Of a DNA stretch of 64,000 nucleotides, positions 57,730-64,000 are shown piece by piece; the stretch's first letter is position 1; every line of letters begins with the position of its first letter. Both the position numbers and the translations under genes were made by a program. The DNA is from Zipacnadum sp036504235. Its GTDB lineage: Bacteria > Armatimonadota > Zipacnadia > Zipacnadales > Zipacnadaceae. The notes beneath the pieces are model-generated. The model saw only the letters and a program-made list of their open reading frames with translations, was not told the DNA's origin and ran no database searches. The stretch lies in contig DASXVN010000046.1 in NCBI GenBank assembly GCA_036504235.1, positions 141,933 through 205,932 on the forward strand. The letters are read 5' to 3'.

Positions 57730-59165
57730 TCCGCGGAAAAGAAGACCAGCGGGACATAGCCCACGGTCGGACGCCCCGGTACGGTGACCTCCAGGATGCC
57801 TCGGACGGTGGCGGTGGGGAGGCAGTCGGGAAGGAGAGTAACGGTCACGGTATCGGTTGGCGGATGCTGGCGGAGCGAGACATGCCGCTGGGGCGAGGGG
57901 AGGATCTGCCACCCCTCGGGCAAGTGCCAGGCGATCTCGGCATGCTGGCAGCTCGGTACCTGGTTCACCAGCGTCACCGTCACGGTGAAGGGCACGCCCG
58001 GCTGCACCTTCGGCTCGCGCTGATAGTCCAGCAGGACGCGGGTGTGGACGAAATCGAACTCGACCGCGTAGGGAGATTTCTCCCACAGGGCACGGGCGGC
58101 GTCAGTGCCCGTGAGGCCGGTGCGGTGCTCTTCGCCTAGTTCCGTCGGCCCTTCCGAGAGCGAGACGTCGGGGTCGTAGCTCGCCAGCGAGGCCGGGGTC
58201 TGGGCCAGCACCTGGTCGGTCAGTTCGGTAAGCGTCTTCGGCACGCCCCACCAGGAGCCCCGGTCAATCGCGATGGTCACGATGCGCTCGCCGATCGGCT
58301 CACTCCACTCGGCGGGTATGCCCTGGCGCCCGCCGAGAATGCCCAGCAGCGCCCCCAGGGTAGCCCCGGTGCAGTCCGTATCGTCTCCGCAGTTGACCGC
58401 GGTCAGCAGCGACCGGCCGAAATCCCCCTCGCCATAGAGCCAGCCGAGGACAACGAAGGCGACGTTGGCCGGGGCCTGGAACCAGCCCAGGTCCACGCTG
58501 TCTTCCACCACCAGATTGCGCGCGTCCTGCCAGCTCTTTCCTTGCGCGTGGGCTTCCCGCACGAGCGCGAGGCTACGCGCGACGCGGCAGTCGGCCGGAA
58601 TCTTGGCCAACGCAATCCGCAGGAGTTCCTCCCGGTCGCCGACCACGAAGGCCGCGCTCTGCAGGGCGGCCGTGAAGAGCGCCGCGTAGGTGCCCTCGCC
58701 GCCGCCGTGGTCCACCGAGGCATCCGCGTAGGCGTAACGGATCGCCAGATCCGGGCAGCCGGGCGCGAGACAGGCCCAGATCTCCGAGCGAATCCACGCC
58801 CCATTGGAGTGCTTCCACAGGGCGTTCTCGTACTCGCCGGAGAGCGGCGGGAGCAGCCCGGCCCGCATATTCGACTTGCAGACCCCGTACTCATTCCAGG
58901 AGGGCGGGATGTAGTTGAGCCAGTACTCGCCCAGCAGTTGGTTGGTAATGGCGCGTGGCCCCCGCTCCTGGACGGCCTTCAGCCAGATGAGTTGCAGATC
59001 GAGGTCGTCGTTTGGCAGGGGCTCCCCGGCAGGGCTGGTGTAGCCGGTGACGTTCAGCAGTTCCTGGCGCCCCTCGAAGGGAGCGCCCAGGGTTCCGCCG
59101 ACGCTCTTGCCCATCCAGCATCCGTACATTTTGTCGCGGAATTCGTCGCGGTTGAGACGCAGCAT
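57726..59165 (-). CDS. ADP-ribosylglycohydrolase family protein with C-terminal Ig-like domain
   Basis: The product is 479 residues, ATG behind AGGAGGACC. Residues 1-310 follow the ADP-ribosylglycohydrolase fold: MYGCWMGKSVGGTLGAPFEG, metal-ligand candidates in PNDDLDLQLIWL (family consensus TDDT) and NCGDDTDCTGATLGALLGIL, and DHGGGEGTYAALFTAAL. Residues about 365-479 are an all-beta NEW3/CARDB-like domain (VQPGVPFTVTVTLVNQVPSC). No signal peptide is visible, although such Ig domains are usually extracellular. Predicted to cleave an N- or O-glycosidic ADP-ribose or related nucleoside bond. It is the first gene of the tight chain with tsaE, joined by ATGA, an unusual partner for t6A genes. Confidence 0.85.
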   Translation of the reverse strand: MLRLNRDEFRDKMYGCWMGKSVGGTLGAPFEGRQELLNVTGYTSPAGEPLPNDDLDLQLIWLKAVQERGPRAITNQLLGEYWLNYIPPSWNEYGVCKSNMRAGLLPPLSGEYENALWKHSNGAWIRSEIWACLAPGCPDLAIRYAYADASVDHGGGEGTYAALFTAALQSAAFVVGDREELLRIALAKIPADCRVARSLALVREAHAQGKSWQDARNLVVEDSVDLGWFQAPANVAFVVLGWLYGEGDFGRSLLTAVNCGDDTDCTGATLGALLGILGGRQGIPAEWSEPIGERIVTIAIDRGSWWGVPKTLTELTDQVLAQTPASLASYDPDVSLSEGPTELGEEHRTGLTGTDAARALWEKSPYAVEFDFVHTRVLLDYQREPKVQPGVPFTVTVTLVNQVPSCQHAEIAWHLPEGWQILPSPQRHVSLRQHPPTDTVTVTLLPDCLPTATVRGILEVTVPGRPTVGYVPLVFFSAE

Positions 59166-59209
59166 CAGAAGGTCCTCCTAGGGAAGCTTGCCAGCTAATC
59201 GGGGCCGAA

Positions 59210-60250
59210 TCAGATGAATAGGGAGGCGTGTATCTGCTCCGGCGCGGGCGGTCCGGGGAGCGTCTCCAGCACCTGGGCCCGTATCTGCAGCGCCAACTCG
59301 CGGCCGCGCGGCTCGGACCACAGGGGCCGGCGCAGCAGCGCGTTGTCGAGCAGCGTGGCGGCCTGGACCTGCGTCAGCTCCAGGCGGCGGGCCAGCCAGG
59401 CGAACTGGTTGGCGTAGAGCCGCACGCCGTCGGCGCCCTCATAGCCGCTGACCGGCTGGCCCTCGTAGGTCATCCGGCGCATCTCCCCGACCACGCCGCC
59501 GGCCAGCACGACCTCGGTCAACGGGATCAGCTCGCAGCCCCAGCGCAGCAGGTCCAGATCGGGATGGGCGGCGTGTTCGCGCTCCAGCCCCTCCCGCGCC
59601 CGGCGCCCGGCGGCGGCGGAGAACAGTTTGCAGCCACTCTCAATATCGGCCAGCGGCCCATACGCCGCCCAGTAAGCGGTATCCAGCACCAGTCCCTGCC
59701 GGGCCAGCGCGAACTGCCAGGCGGCGGTGGCGACCTCATCCAGCCACCCTTCCAGCTCCCCGCGCAGCCAGCCCATGGGCCGGTGCAGGCTCTGTCGCCC
59801 GCCGATGACCGCGACCAGGTCGGTCTGCTGCTCGGCGGCCATTTGCGTAGCGAGCCGGAACAGGCGGGCCATGTCGGAGACCTGGTGGTCCCCGTCGGAG
59901 TCGCGAGTGAGCAGATACGGCGGCCCGGCGGGGGTAAGCAGATGGCGCAGACCGGCGGCGATCGCTCCGCCCTTGCCCGCATTGGCCTCCAGCGCCAGCA
60001 GCACGAAAGGCGCGCCGCTCTCGGCCTCCCACTCGTCCTGCAGGCGCGTGGCGACCTCGGCGGCGAGCGGGCAGCCGTCGGTCACGAGCACGAGGTGGTG
60101 CGGGAGGCAGAGCCGCTGGCTGCCGGCGAGCGTCTCGCGCAGCAGCGTCTCGATCTGGGCTGCCGGCACCTCGGCCGCGAACCAGGCGGGGAGGATGACC
60201 CCCAACTGCTCGCGCAGGCCTACTTCCTCAAAGGGTATCGTCAAGTCCAA
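59210..60250 (-). CDS. GT-A fold (family 2-like) glycosyltransferase-like protein
   Basis: The product is 346 residues; the start is a TTG at 60250 with GGAG 9 nt upstream, the only reasonable choice since no ATG lies nearby. Residues 50-130 have a GT-A nucleotide-diphospho-sugar core: HHLVLVTDGCPLAAEVATRL, LLALEANAGKGGAIAAGLRH and YLLTRDSDGDHQVSDMARLF, where the DSDGD takes the place of the DxD metal motif. The C-terminal half is helical (LRGELEGWLDEVATAAWQFA, YANQFAWLARRLELTQVQAA). No transmembrane segment. The donor and acceptor are unknown. It lies between bioY and the ADP-ribosylglycohydrolase-like gene, 42 bp after bioY. Confidence 0.7.
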   Translation of the reverse strand: MDLTIPFEEVGLREQLGVILPAWFAAEVPAAQIETLLRETLAGSQRLCLPHHLVLVTDGCPLAAEVATRLQDEWEAESGAPFVLLALEANAGKGGAIAAGLRHLLTPAGPPYLLTRDSDGDHQVSDMARLFRLATQMAAEQQTDLVAVIGGRQSLHRPMGWLRGELEGWLDEVATAAWQFALARQGLVLDTAYWAAYGPLADIESGCKLFSAAAGRRAREGLEREHAAHPDLDLLRWGCELIPLTEVVLAGGVVGEMRRMTYEGQPVSGYEGADGVRLYANQFAWLARRLELTQVQAATLLDNALLRRPLWSEPRGRELALQIRAQVLETLPGPPAPEQIHASLFI

Positions 60251-60292
60251 GGGATTTCGCTCCGGGGCGCCGCACCGGCGGGAGTCACCGGG

Positions 60293-60889
60293 CTAGCGGC
60301 CACCCAGTCGGCGCCAGGCCGGTACGGTCAGGCCGGACGTGGCGGCGGCGGCGGTCAGTTTGAGTGCATCGCCGGCGACGAAGGGCAGGCTACCGGCGGC
60401 GAAAGCGGCAGCGAAGCCGACCCCCGTCCACACGTGCAGCCCCAGCGCGCCGACCAGCAAGATAAGCGCGTCCGCGGCGACCATGCCGGCCACCATACCG
60501 CGGAACCCGCCGCGGCGGCGCGCCCACCCGACCAGCAAGGCCGCGGGCAGGAAGGCCAGCAGGTAGCCGCAAGTCGGGCCGAACATCGCCCCGGTGGTGA
60601 ACAGCGGTAGCCCCAGCAGGCCGGCCGCCAGGTACAGCGCCACCGCGCCGGCTCCCCCCGCGGGCCCGAGCGTCGCGCCGGCCAGCAGGACCACCATCGT
60701 CTGCAAGGTCACCGGCACCGGCGTGAAGGGCAGCGGCAGACGCACCTGCGCAGACAGCGCGAGCAGCCCGGCGAAGACCCCCGCTCCCGCCAGCCGCAGG
60801 GCCAACGGTCCCGCGCTCAGGCGGGCGCCGGCCAGCGTGGGAAGCGCGGTACGGGCAGCAGCAACGGAAGCAAGCGGGCGTGTTCTCAT
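60293..60889 (-). CDS. bioY: biotin ECF transporter substrate-binding protein BioY
   Basis: The product is 198 residues, an integral membrane protein with about six hydrophobic segments. It captures biotin as the S component of an energy-coupling-factor transporter (its EcfA/EcfT partners are not in the window). Signatures: LPLPFTPVPVTLQTMVVLLA, LGPAGGAGAVALYLAAGLLG, and FGPTCGYLLAFLPAALLVGW. ATG 60889 is chosen because it sits immediately after a TATAAT; the frame continues upstream through non-coding repeat sequence. The N-terminal 25 residues (MRTRPLASVAAARTALPTLA) are a Ala/Arg-rich extension. No Shine-Dalgarno, consistent with a leaderless mRNA. Confidence 0.94.
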   Translation of the reverse strand: MRTRPLASVAAARTALPTLAGARLSAGPLALRLAGAGVFAGLLALSAQVRLPLPFTPVPVTLQTMVVLLAGATLGPAGGAGAVALYLAAGLLGLPLFTTGAMFGPTCGYLLAFLPAALLVGWARRRGGFRGMVAGMVAADALILLVGALGLHVWTGVGFAAAFAAGSLPFVAGDALKLTAAAATSGLTVPAWRRLGGR

Positions 60890-60898
60890 AGTGGGGCG

Positions 60899-60904
60899 AT
60901 TATA
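60899..60904 (-). promoter_or_regulatory. extended -10 of bioY, leaderless
   Basis: On the minus strand the sequence is TGCTATAAT, a perfect -10 with the TGN extension. Nine nt separate it from the ATG at 60889, so transcription would begin 2-3 nt before the start codon. The -35 region (about 60922-60928) is poor, which the extended -10 can compensate. Confidence 0.7.
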
Positions 60905-60995
60905 GCATAGCCGGGGCCAGGAGCGAAAGTGTGAGGGGGCGTTGGCCTCCTGCCGTCGGTGGCGCCGGCGTCTCGCCGGTGTGCCGTGGCGGTAC

Positions 60996-61020
60996 GTAGG
61001 GGCGGAGCTTGCTCCGCCCG
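60996..61020. repeat. 25-bp palindromic repeat, copy 1
   Basis: GTA, then GGGGCGGAGC-TT-GCTCCGCCC, then G: 9-bp arms around TT. Identical to the copy at 62587-62611. A REP-like dispersed repeat is likely. Confidence 0.8.
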
Positions 61021-61132
61021 GGTCAAGGCGGAAGGGGGGACCGCACATCATTCTTATGTCACCCGCCCTCACCCGCGGCGGAGAGATAAGCGGCGACCAC
61101 CACGGAACTATTTTCATCTGTTTTCGTTACTA

Positions 61133-61162
61133 TTGACTGTAGTAGCCCAAACTGGGTATACT
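61133..61162 (+). promoter_or_regulatory. promoter of Tyr-rich protein 1 with overlapping dyad
   Basis: TTGACT (61133-61138), 18-bp spacer, TATACT (61157-61162). The spacer holds an imperfect dyad: GTAGTA (61139-61144) and CCCA (61146-61149) against TGGG (61153-61156) and TACTAC (61159-61164). A repressor bound there would block the -10. Confidence 0.65.
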
Positions 61163-61195
61163 ACGGCAAGTAGTACATCGGGAGGGGGCGGCGAT

Positions 61196-61588
61196 ATGCG
61201 AAAGACACTGGTGATATTTGCGGGAGTAGCAGTGGTAGCCTTGGCCGTCGGGATCGGCGGAGCCGCGCGGGCGGATGACACCCTGTACTATCGGGGTTAC
61301 TTTTCGGCCGACGCCACGCCGCTGCCGCCGGAGGGCATGAGGTACCAGGTGGATCCGGACACGATCCAGCCGACCTTTTACTACCAGTACGGCACGCGGC
61401 CGATCTACGACCGTCGCGGCGACGAGGGCAATGATCAGCGCGGTCGGGGGCGGCAGCTGCAAGTGCGCCCGGGCCAGCCGCTGGTCCTGTACTCAGCGGA
61501 CCCGCTGCCGGGGCAGTACTGGTATGACGAGCCCGGGGTCTACGCGATGCGCAACCACGACCTCGGCTGGCCCTACGACCAGCGCTGA
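61196..61588 (+). CDS. small secreted Tyr/Arg-rich protein 1
   Basis: The product is 130 residues, ATG behind GGGAGGGGG. Signal peptide MRKTLVIFAGVAVVALAVGI with likely cleavage after ARA. The mature chain (DDTLYYRGYFSADATPLPPE, QPTFYYQYGTRPIYDRRGDE) is rich in Tyr, Asp, Arg and Pro and has no Cys, suggesting an intrinsically flexible surface or periplasmic protein. No family recognised. It has its own promoter and resembles the next gene in composition and signal-peptide style, ending ..ADD after cleavage. Confidence 0.7.
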   Translation: MRKTLVIFAGVAVVALAVGIGGAARADDTLYYRGYFSADATPLPPEGMRYQVDPDTIQPTFYYQYGTRPIYDRRGDEGNDQRGRGRQLQVRPGQPLVLYSADPLPGQYWYDEPGVYAMRNHDLGWPYDQR

Positions 61589-61635
61589 ACGAGCGCCGGT
61601 TCTGTGGCCTAAGTGAATCTTAGTGGGTGCATAAA

Positions 61636-61651
61636 CTACTAACGGTAGTAG
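61636..61651. promoter_or_regulatory. CTACTA/TAGTAG dyad upstream of Tyr-rich protein 2
   Basis: CTACTA (61636-61641), ACGG, TAGTAG (61646-61651), 25 nt before the ATG at 61677. The half-site matches the GTAGTA/TACTAC dyad in the first Tyr-rich promoter, so one regulator may bind both. Confidence 0.45.
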
Positions 61652-61676
61652 GTAATCATTGAGAGGAGTGACGAAA

Positions 61677-62081
61677 ATGTTCAGTAAGCATCTCATTCCG
61701 GTGATAGTGACGGCCCTGGTGATAGCAGTGGTAGCGGTGGGCACGGGTATTGCGGCTCCCGCTCCGGCGAAGGCCGACGACTTCGGCGCCATTCTGGCCG
61801 GCGCGGCGGTAGGCTATCTGGTCTTCAAGGCGCTGGACGGCAGCGACCGGGACTGCAACGACCACTACTACTATCGCAGCTACCGCCCGGCGCCGCGCTA
61901 CGACTACGACTACGGCTATAGCTGCCCGCCTCCGGCGCCGCGCTATGAGTACCGCTACCAGAGCCGCCCGAGCGACAACGGGTGGGGCTACGGCTACGGC
62001 CGCGATGATCATCGTGACTATCGCGACAACGACCGGCGCGACGACCGCCGCGACGACCGCCGTGGCTACCGCGGGCGCTAG
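61677..62081 (+). CDS. small secreted Tyr/Asp/Arg-rich protein 2
   Basis: The product is 134 residues, ATG behind GAGAGGAGTGACGAAA. Signal peptide MFSKHLIPVIVTALVIAVVA, cleavage probably near AKADD. A short hydrophobic stretch (FGAILAGAAVGYLVFKALDG) follows and could anchor it in a membrane. The C-terminal 75 residues are low complexity: HYYYRSYRPAPRYDYDYGYS and RDDHRDYRDNDRRDDRRDDR. It lies 88 bp after the first Tyr-rich gene. Function unknown; possible roles include cell-envelope cohesion or metal and peroxidase cross-linking through tyrosines, which is speculation. Confidence 0.7.
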   Translation: MFSKHLIPVIVTALVIAVVAVGTGIAAPAPAKADDFGAILAGAAVGYLVFKALDGSDRDCNDHYYYRSYRPAPRYDYDYGYSCPPPAPRYEYRYQSRPSDNGWGYGYGRDDHRDYRDNDRRDDRRDDRRGYRGR

Positions 62082-62119
62082 CCGACTCGGCGCACCGTGA
62101 CAACTGAAGCAGAGAAGCT

Positions 62120-62147
62120 TGCCGCCGTCGGGAAACCGACGGCGGCA
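62120..62147 (+). terminator. GAAA-capped hairpin after Tyr-rich protein 2
   Basis: TGCCGCCGTCGG (62120-62131), GAAA, CCGACGGCGGCA (62136-62147): a perfect 12-bp stem with a GNRA-type loop, 39 bp after the stop. Downstream is GGTGTTT, a weak T-tract, so termination is likely but not certain. Confidence 0.6.
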
Positions 62148-62200
62148 GGTGTTTCCGGGGCGGGGTGGAAAGATAGCGCAAAGCAAAACAGGAGGCCGGT

Positions 62201-62566
62201 ATGGATATTTTCGATCGGGCGCGCAAGGCCCTGGGGGATCTGGCGCAGAGCGCCTCGTCCTCGGCGCAAGTGCTGCAACTGCAGGCGAAGATGGGGGAGG
62301 TCGAGACGAACCTGGATCGGCAGTACCGGGAGGCCGGCCGGCGCGCTCGCGAGTTGTGGCGGGCCCACGGTCAGCTCACCGACTCCGACTTCGAGCTGTT
62401 CATGACCCGGATCAGCGATCTGGAGCGTGAAATGGAGCGCCTCCGGGCCCAGGTCAATGAGGTGCAGTCGGCCGAACCCGCGGGGCCGCCGGTCTGCGCC
62501 GACTGTGGCCAGGAGCTAGACGCGGACGACGCCTTCTGCCGCGGCTGCGGTCGGGCGAAAGGCTAG
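62201..62566 (+). CDS. coiled-coil protein with C-terminal zinc ribbon
   Basis: The product is 121 residues, ATG behind AGGAGG. Residues 1-85 are charged helix with heptad character (LQLQAKMGEVETNLDRQYRE, ISDLEREMERLRAQVNEVQS). Residues 98-117 form a CxxC-x12-CxxC zinc ribbon (CADCGQELDADDAFCRGCGR). Cytosolic. Such small proteins often scaffold envelope or nucleic acid complexes, but no partner is evident. Its stop precedes the second copy of the 25-bp palindrome. Confidence 0.75.
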   Translation: MDIFDRARKALGDLAQSASSSAQVLQLQAKMGEVETNLDRQYREAGRRARELWRAHGQLTDSDFELFMTRISDLEREMERLRAQVNEVQSAEPAGPPVCADCGQELDADDAFCRGCGRAKG

Positions 62567-62586
62567 CTAGAGCCACCGACCCTCCC

Positions 62587-62611
62587 GTAGGGGCGGAGCT
62601 TGCTCCGCCCG
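62587..62611. repeat. 25-bp palindromic repeat, copy 2
   Basis: Identical to 60996-61020. It lies between the converging zinc-ribbon and tyrS genes, where the 9-bp stem may also help termination. The two copies bracket the block 61196-62566. Confidence 0.8.
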
Positions 62612-62637
62612 CGCCCCGCGCTGACTGAGGCAAATGC

Positions 62638-63855
62638 CTAGTCTTCAACCACCATAATTCCCGCAAACCTGCGTTTGCCGACATGGAGGACGTCCTGCGT
62701 CTTCAGAGTCAGGATGGCGTTTTCGTCATCTATGACAACTCCGTTGAGGCGGACCGCTTTCTGGCGGACTAGGCGCCTAGCCTCCGAGTTGCTTGGAGCG
62801 AAGCCGACCAAGCGTATCAACTCGACCACCGAGATGCCTTCGGCCTTGGATTTGGGGATCGACCAGACATCCATCATTGCAGGGGTCGTTGGCGTTTCTC
62901 GTCTGGAGAAGACTTGATCAAACTCCGCCCGCGCCTGCACCCCGGCCTCCGCTCCGCAGTACTCCGCCGTGATCGCCTCGGCTAGATGCGCCTTGGCCTC
63001 GCGGGGGTGCAGGGCTCCGGAGGCCAGATCGGTCTGCAGTTCCGCCACCTGCGCCTCGTCGTAGTCCAGCAGCAGCCGGTAGTACGAGGGCATGGCCGCG
63101 TCCGGGATGGACATGAGCTTGCCGAAAATCTCCCCCGGCGGCTCGGAAATCCCCACGTAATTGCCCAGCGATTTGCTCATCTTCTCCACGCCGTCCAGGC
63201 CCACCAGCAGCGGCCAGGTCAGCACGATCTGCGGCTCCTGTTGGAAGGCGCGCATGATGTCGCGGCCCACCAGGAAGTTGAAAAGCTGGTCGGTGCCGCC
63301 GATTTCCACGTCCGCCCGCACCTCCGCCGAATCGTACGCCTGCACCAGCGGGTACATCATCTCCAGCAGCGAAATCGCCACGCCCGACTTGAAGCGCAGG
63401 TCAAAATCGTCGCGCTCCAGCATCCGGGCGATGGTGTAATGCGAGGCCAGCGCCAGCAGATCGGCGGCGGATTTCTTCGAGAACCAGTCGCTGTTGTAGT
63501 GAATCTCGCAGCGGCTGACGTCCAAAATCCGCCCCACCTGGGCGGCGTAGGTCGCGGCGTTGGCCTGGATCTGCTCCTCGGTAAGCATCGGCCGGGTCTT
63601 GGAGCGGCCGGAGGGGTCGCCGATGCGCCCGGTGAAGTCGCCGATGATGAAGACGATCTGGTGACCCAGTTCCTGGAACTTCCGCAGCCGGCGCAGGGGC
63701 ACGCTGTGGCCGAGGTGCAGGTCCGGCGCGCTGGGATCGGCCCCGTACTTGATGCGCAGCGGTCGGCCCAGCCGGAGCTTGGCCAGCAACTCCTCCTCGT
63801 TAACCACGTCTACCGCGCCGTGCGTCAGGACCTGCAACTGCTGTTCAGGGGTCAT
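62638..63855 (-). CDS. tyrS: tyrosyl-tRNA synthetase
   Basis: The product is 405 residues from ATG 63855, which has AGAGGAC 5 nt upstream and matches the family start (MTPEQQLQVLTHGAVDVVNE). An ATG at 63870 adds five residues without a ribosome site. Class I synthetase: KYGADPSAPDLHLGHSVPLR (HIGH), VGLDGVEKMSKSLGN (KMSKS) and YSDW-region binding residues, and a C-terminal S4 RNA-binding domain (SNSEARRLVRQKAVRLNGVV). The HLGH/KMSKS spelling and the length place it in the TyrZ-type group. No T-box leader was found upstream. Cytosolic, charges tRNA-Tyr. Confidence 0.96.
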   Translation of the reverse strand: MTPEQQLQVLTHGAVDVVNEEELLAKLRLGRPLRIKYGADPSAPDLHLGHSVPLRRLRKFQELGHQIVFIIGDFTGRIGDPSGRSKTRPMLTEEQIQANAATYAAQVGRILDVSRCEIHYNSDWFSKKSAADLLALASHYTIARMLERDDFDLRFKSGVAISLLEMMYPLVQAYDSAEVRADVEIGGTDQLFNFLVGRDIMRAFQQEPQIVLTWPLLVGLDGVEKMSKSLGNYVGISEPPGEIFGKLMSIPDAAMPSYYRLLLDYDEAQVAELQTDLASGALHPREAKAHLAEAITAEYCGAEAGVQARAEFDQVFSRRETPTTPAMMDVWSIPKSKAEGISVVELIRLVGFAPSNSEARRLVRQKAVRLNGVVIDDENAILTLKTQDVLHVGKRRFAGIMVVED

Positions 63856-63959
63856 CGGTGTCCTCTTCATGGGACCGGAATGGAAAACTGGGGCCCAGCG
63901 CGAGACGGGTCGGTGAGGACTCGGCTCTGGCTCGGCCCCGGCTGGTGTCTCTAGTGTAG

Positions 63960-63981
63960 GGCGGGGGCTACGTCCCCCGCC
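63960..63981. repeat. short GC-rich palindrome near the window end
   Basis: GGCGGGGG (63960-63967) and CCCCCGCC (63974-63981) flank CTACGT. Upstream of tyrS on its strand. Similar in style to the other intergenic palindromes. Confidence 0.5.
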
Positions 63982-64000
63982 GTCGCTAAGCGAACGTTAG

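Larger units (their letters stand above)
60890..61195. promoter_or_regulatory. 306-bp divergent intergenic region (bioY / Tyr-rich protein 1)
   Basis: Contains the bioY -10 (60899-60904), a small hairpin CCGGCG/CGCCGG (60965-60979), the first 25-bp palindrome (60996-61020) and the plus-strand promoter at 61133-61162. The remainder, about 61021-61130, has no gene or structure that I can support. Confidence 0.6.

Noticed and set aside
57226..58086. long N-terminal extension of TsaE
   Set aside because: It overlaps the ADP-ribosylglycohydrolase-family gene in another frame; TsaE homologues start near residue MSELAPP.
63871..64000. T-box leader before tyrS
   Set aside because: No T-box (TGGNACCGCG-like) sequence or terminator pair in the 130 bp available.
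1..64000. tRNA, rRNA, CRISPR or transposase genes
   Set aside because: Intergenic regions were read for TTCGAATC-like T-arms, repeat-spacer patterns and DDE-type ORFs; none found.

Overview
The window is GC-rich (roughly two-thirds G+C by eye) bacterial chromosome from a diderm. The diderm inference rests on a predicted outer-membrane beta-barrel ending in Phe and many signal-peptide proteins. The mix of very large secreted glycan-active proteins, Gfo/Idh/MocA oxidoreductases, a SpoIVB-like S55 peptidase, a coenzyme F420 gene (cofC), BioY and leaderless promoters would fit an uncultured Armatimonadota-like or similar soil/sediment lineage. That placement is a low-confidence inference; no rRNA or marker tree is available here. 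No tRNA, rRNA, CRISPR array, insertion sequence or prophage was seen.

Layout. (1) 1-18.4 kb: carbohydrate block. It holds a 5'-truncated GH2 enzyme, two paralogous GH42-like proteins on opposite strands around a GH36 alpha-galactosidase-like enzyme, a small LamG-like secreted protein, and a 1529-residue CBM9/FlgD-like/beta-propeller protein translationally coupled to it. (2) 18.7-24.1 kb: a plus-strand run of Gfo/Idh/MocA dehydrogenase, xylose-isomerase-like epimerase, sulfatase-fold hydrolase (Thr at the nucleophile position), small membrane protein, sulfotransferase and second dehydrogenase, which reads as a sugar/sulfate-ester module. (3) 24.2-33.6 kb: four more large proteins (a PHP-like multidomain protein, a TIM-barrel hydrolase, a GATase-like protein and an unassigned cytosolic protein). 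(4) 33.7-39.7 kb: carB, a secreted hypothetical, and mtnA. (5) 39.9-49.5 kb: S55 peptidase-propeller fusion, a DUF362 ferredoxin-like protein, cofC, an outer-membrane barrel, and a Cys-rich protein. (6) 49.5-54.8 kb: a DUF4139-like protein and a secreted esterase (minus strand), then a third Gfo/Idh/MocA gene behind an unusual structured leader. (7) 54.8-60.9 kb, minus strand: tsaD, rimI, tsaB, tsaE and an ADP-ribosylglycohydrolase-family gene joined by overlaps (a t6A operon), then a glycosyltransferase-like gene and bioY. (8) 61-64 kb: two Tyr-rich secreted proteins, a coiled-coil/zinc-ribbon protein, and tyrS.

How the genes work together: the left third looks like a locus for uptake-independent breakdown of complex, probably galactose-containing and sulfated glycans. 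Enzymes are exported and sugar acids or amino sugars could be oxidised and isomerised in the cytosol by the dehydrogenase/epimerase pairs. No transporter or SusC/SusD pair is present. The right half is mostly housekeeping: pyrimidine/arginine precursor synthesis, methionine salvage, F420, t6A tRNA modification, biotin uptake and tyrosyl-tRNA charging.

The most unusual non-coding signals are: a 188-bp convergent intergenic region carrying DnaA-box-like sites and two inverted pairs of 11-bp-spaced TTAAC repeats (54780-54967); a structured leader with a possible 9-codon peptide before the third dehydrogenase (53490-53591); a 38-bp perfect inverted repeat (39714-39862); two identical 25-bp palindromes flanking a three-gene block; and two promoters that appear to drive leaderless mRNAs (bioY and the DUF362 gene).
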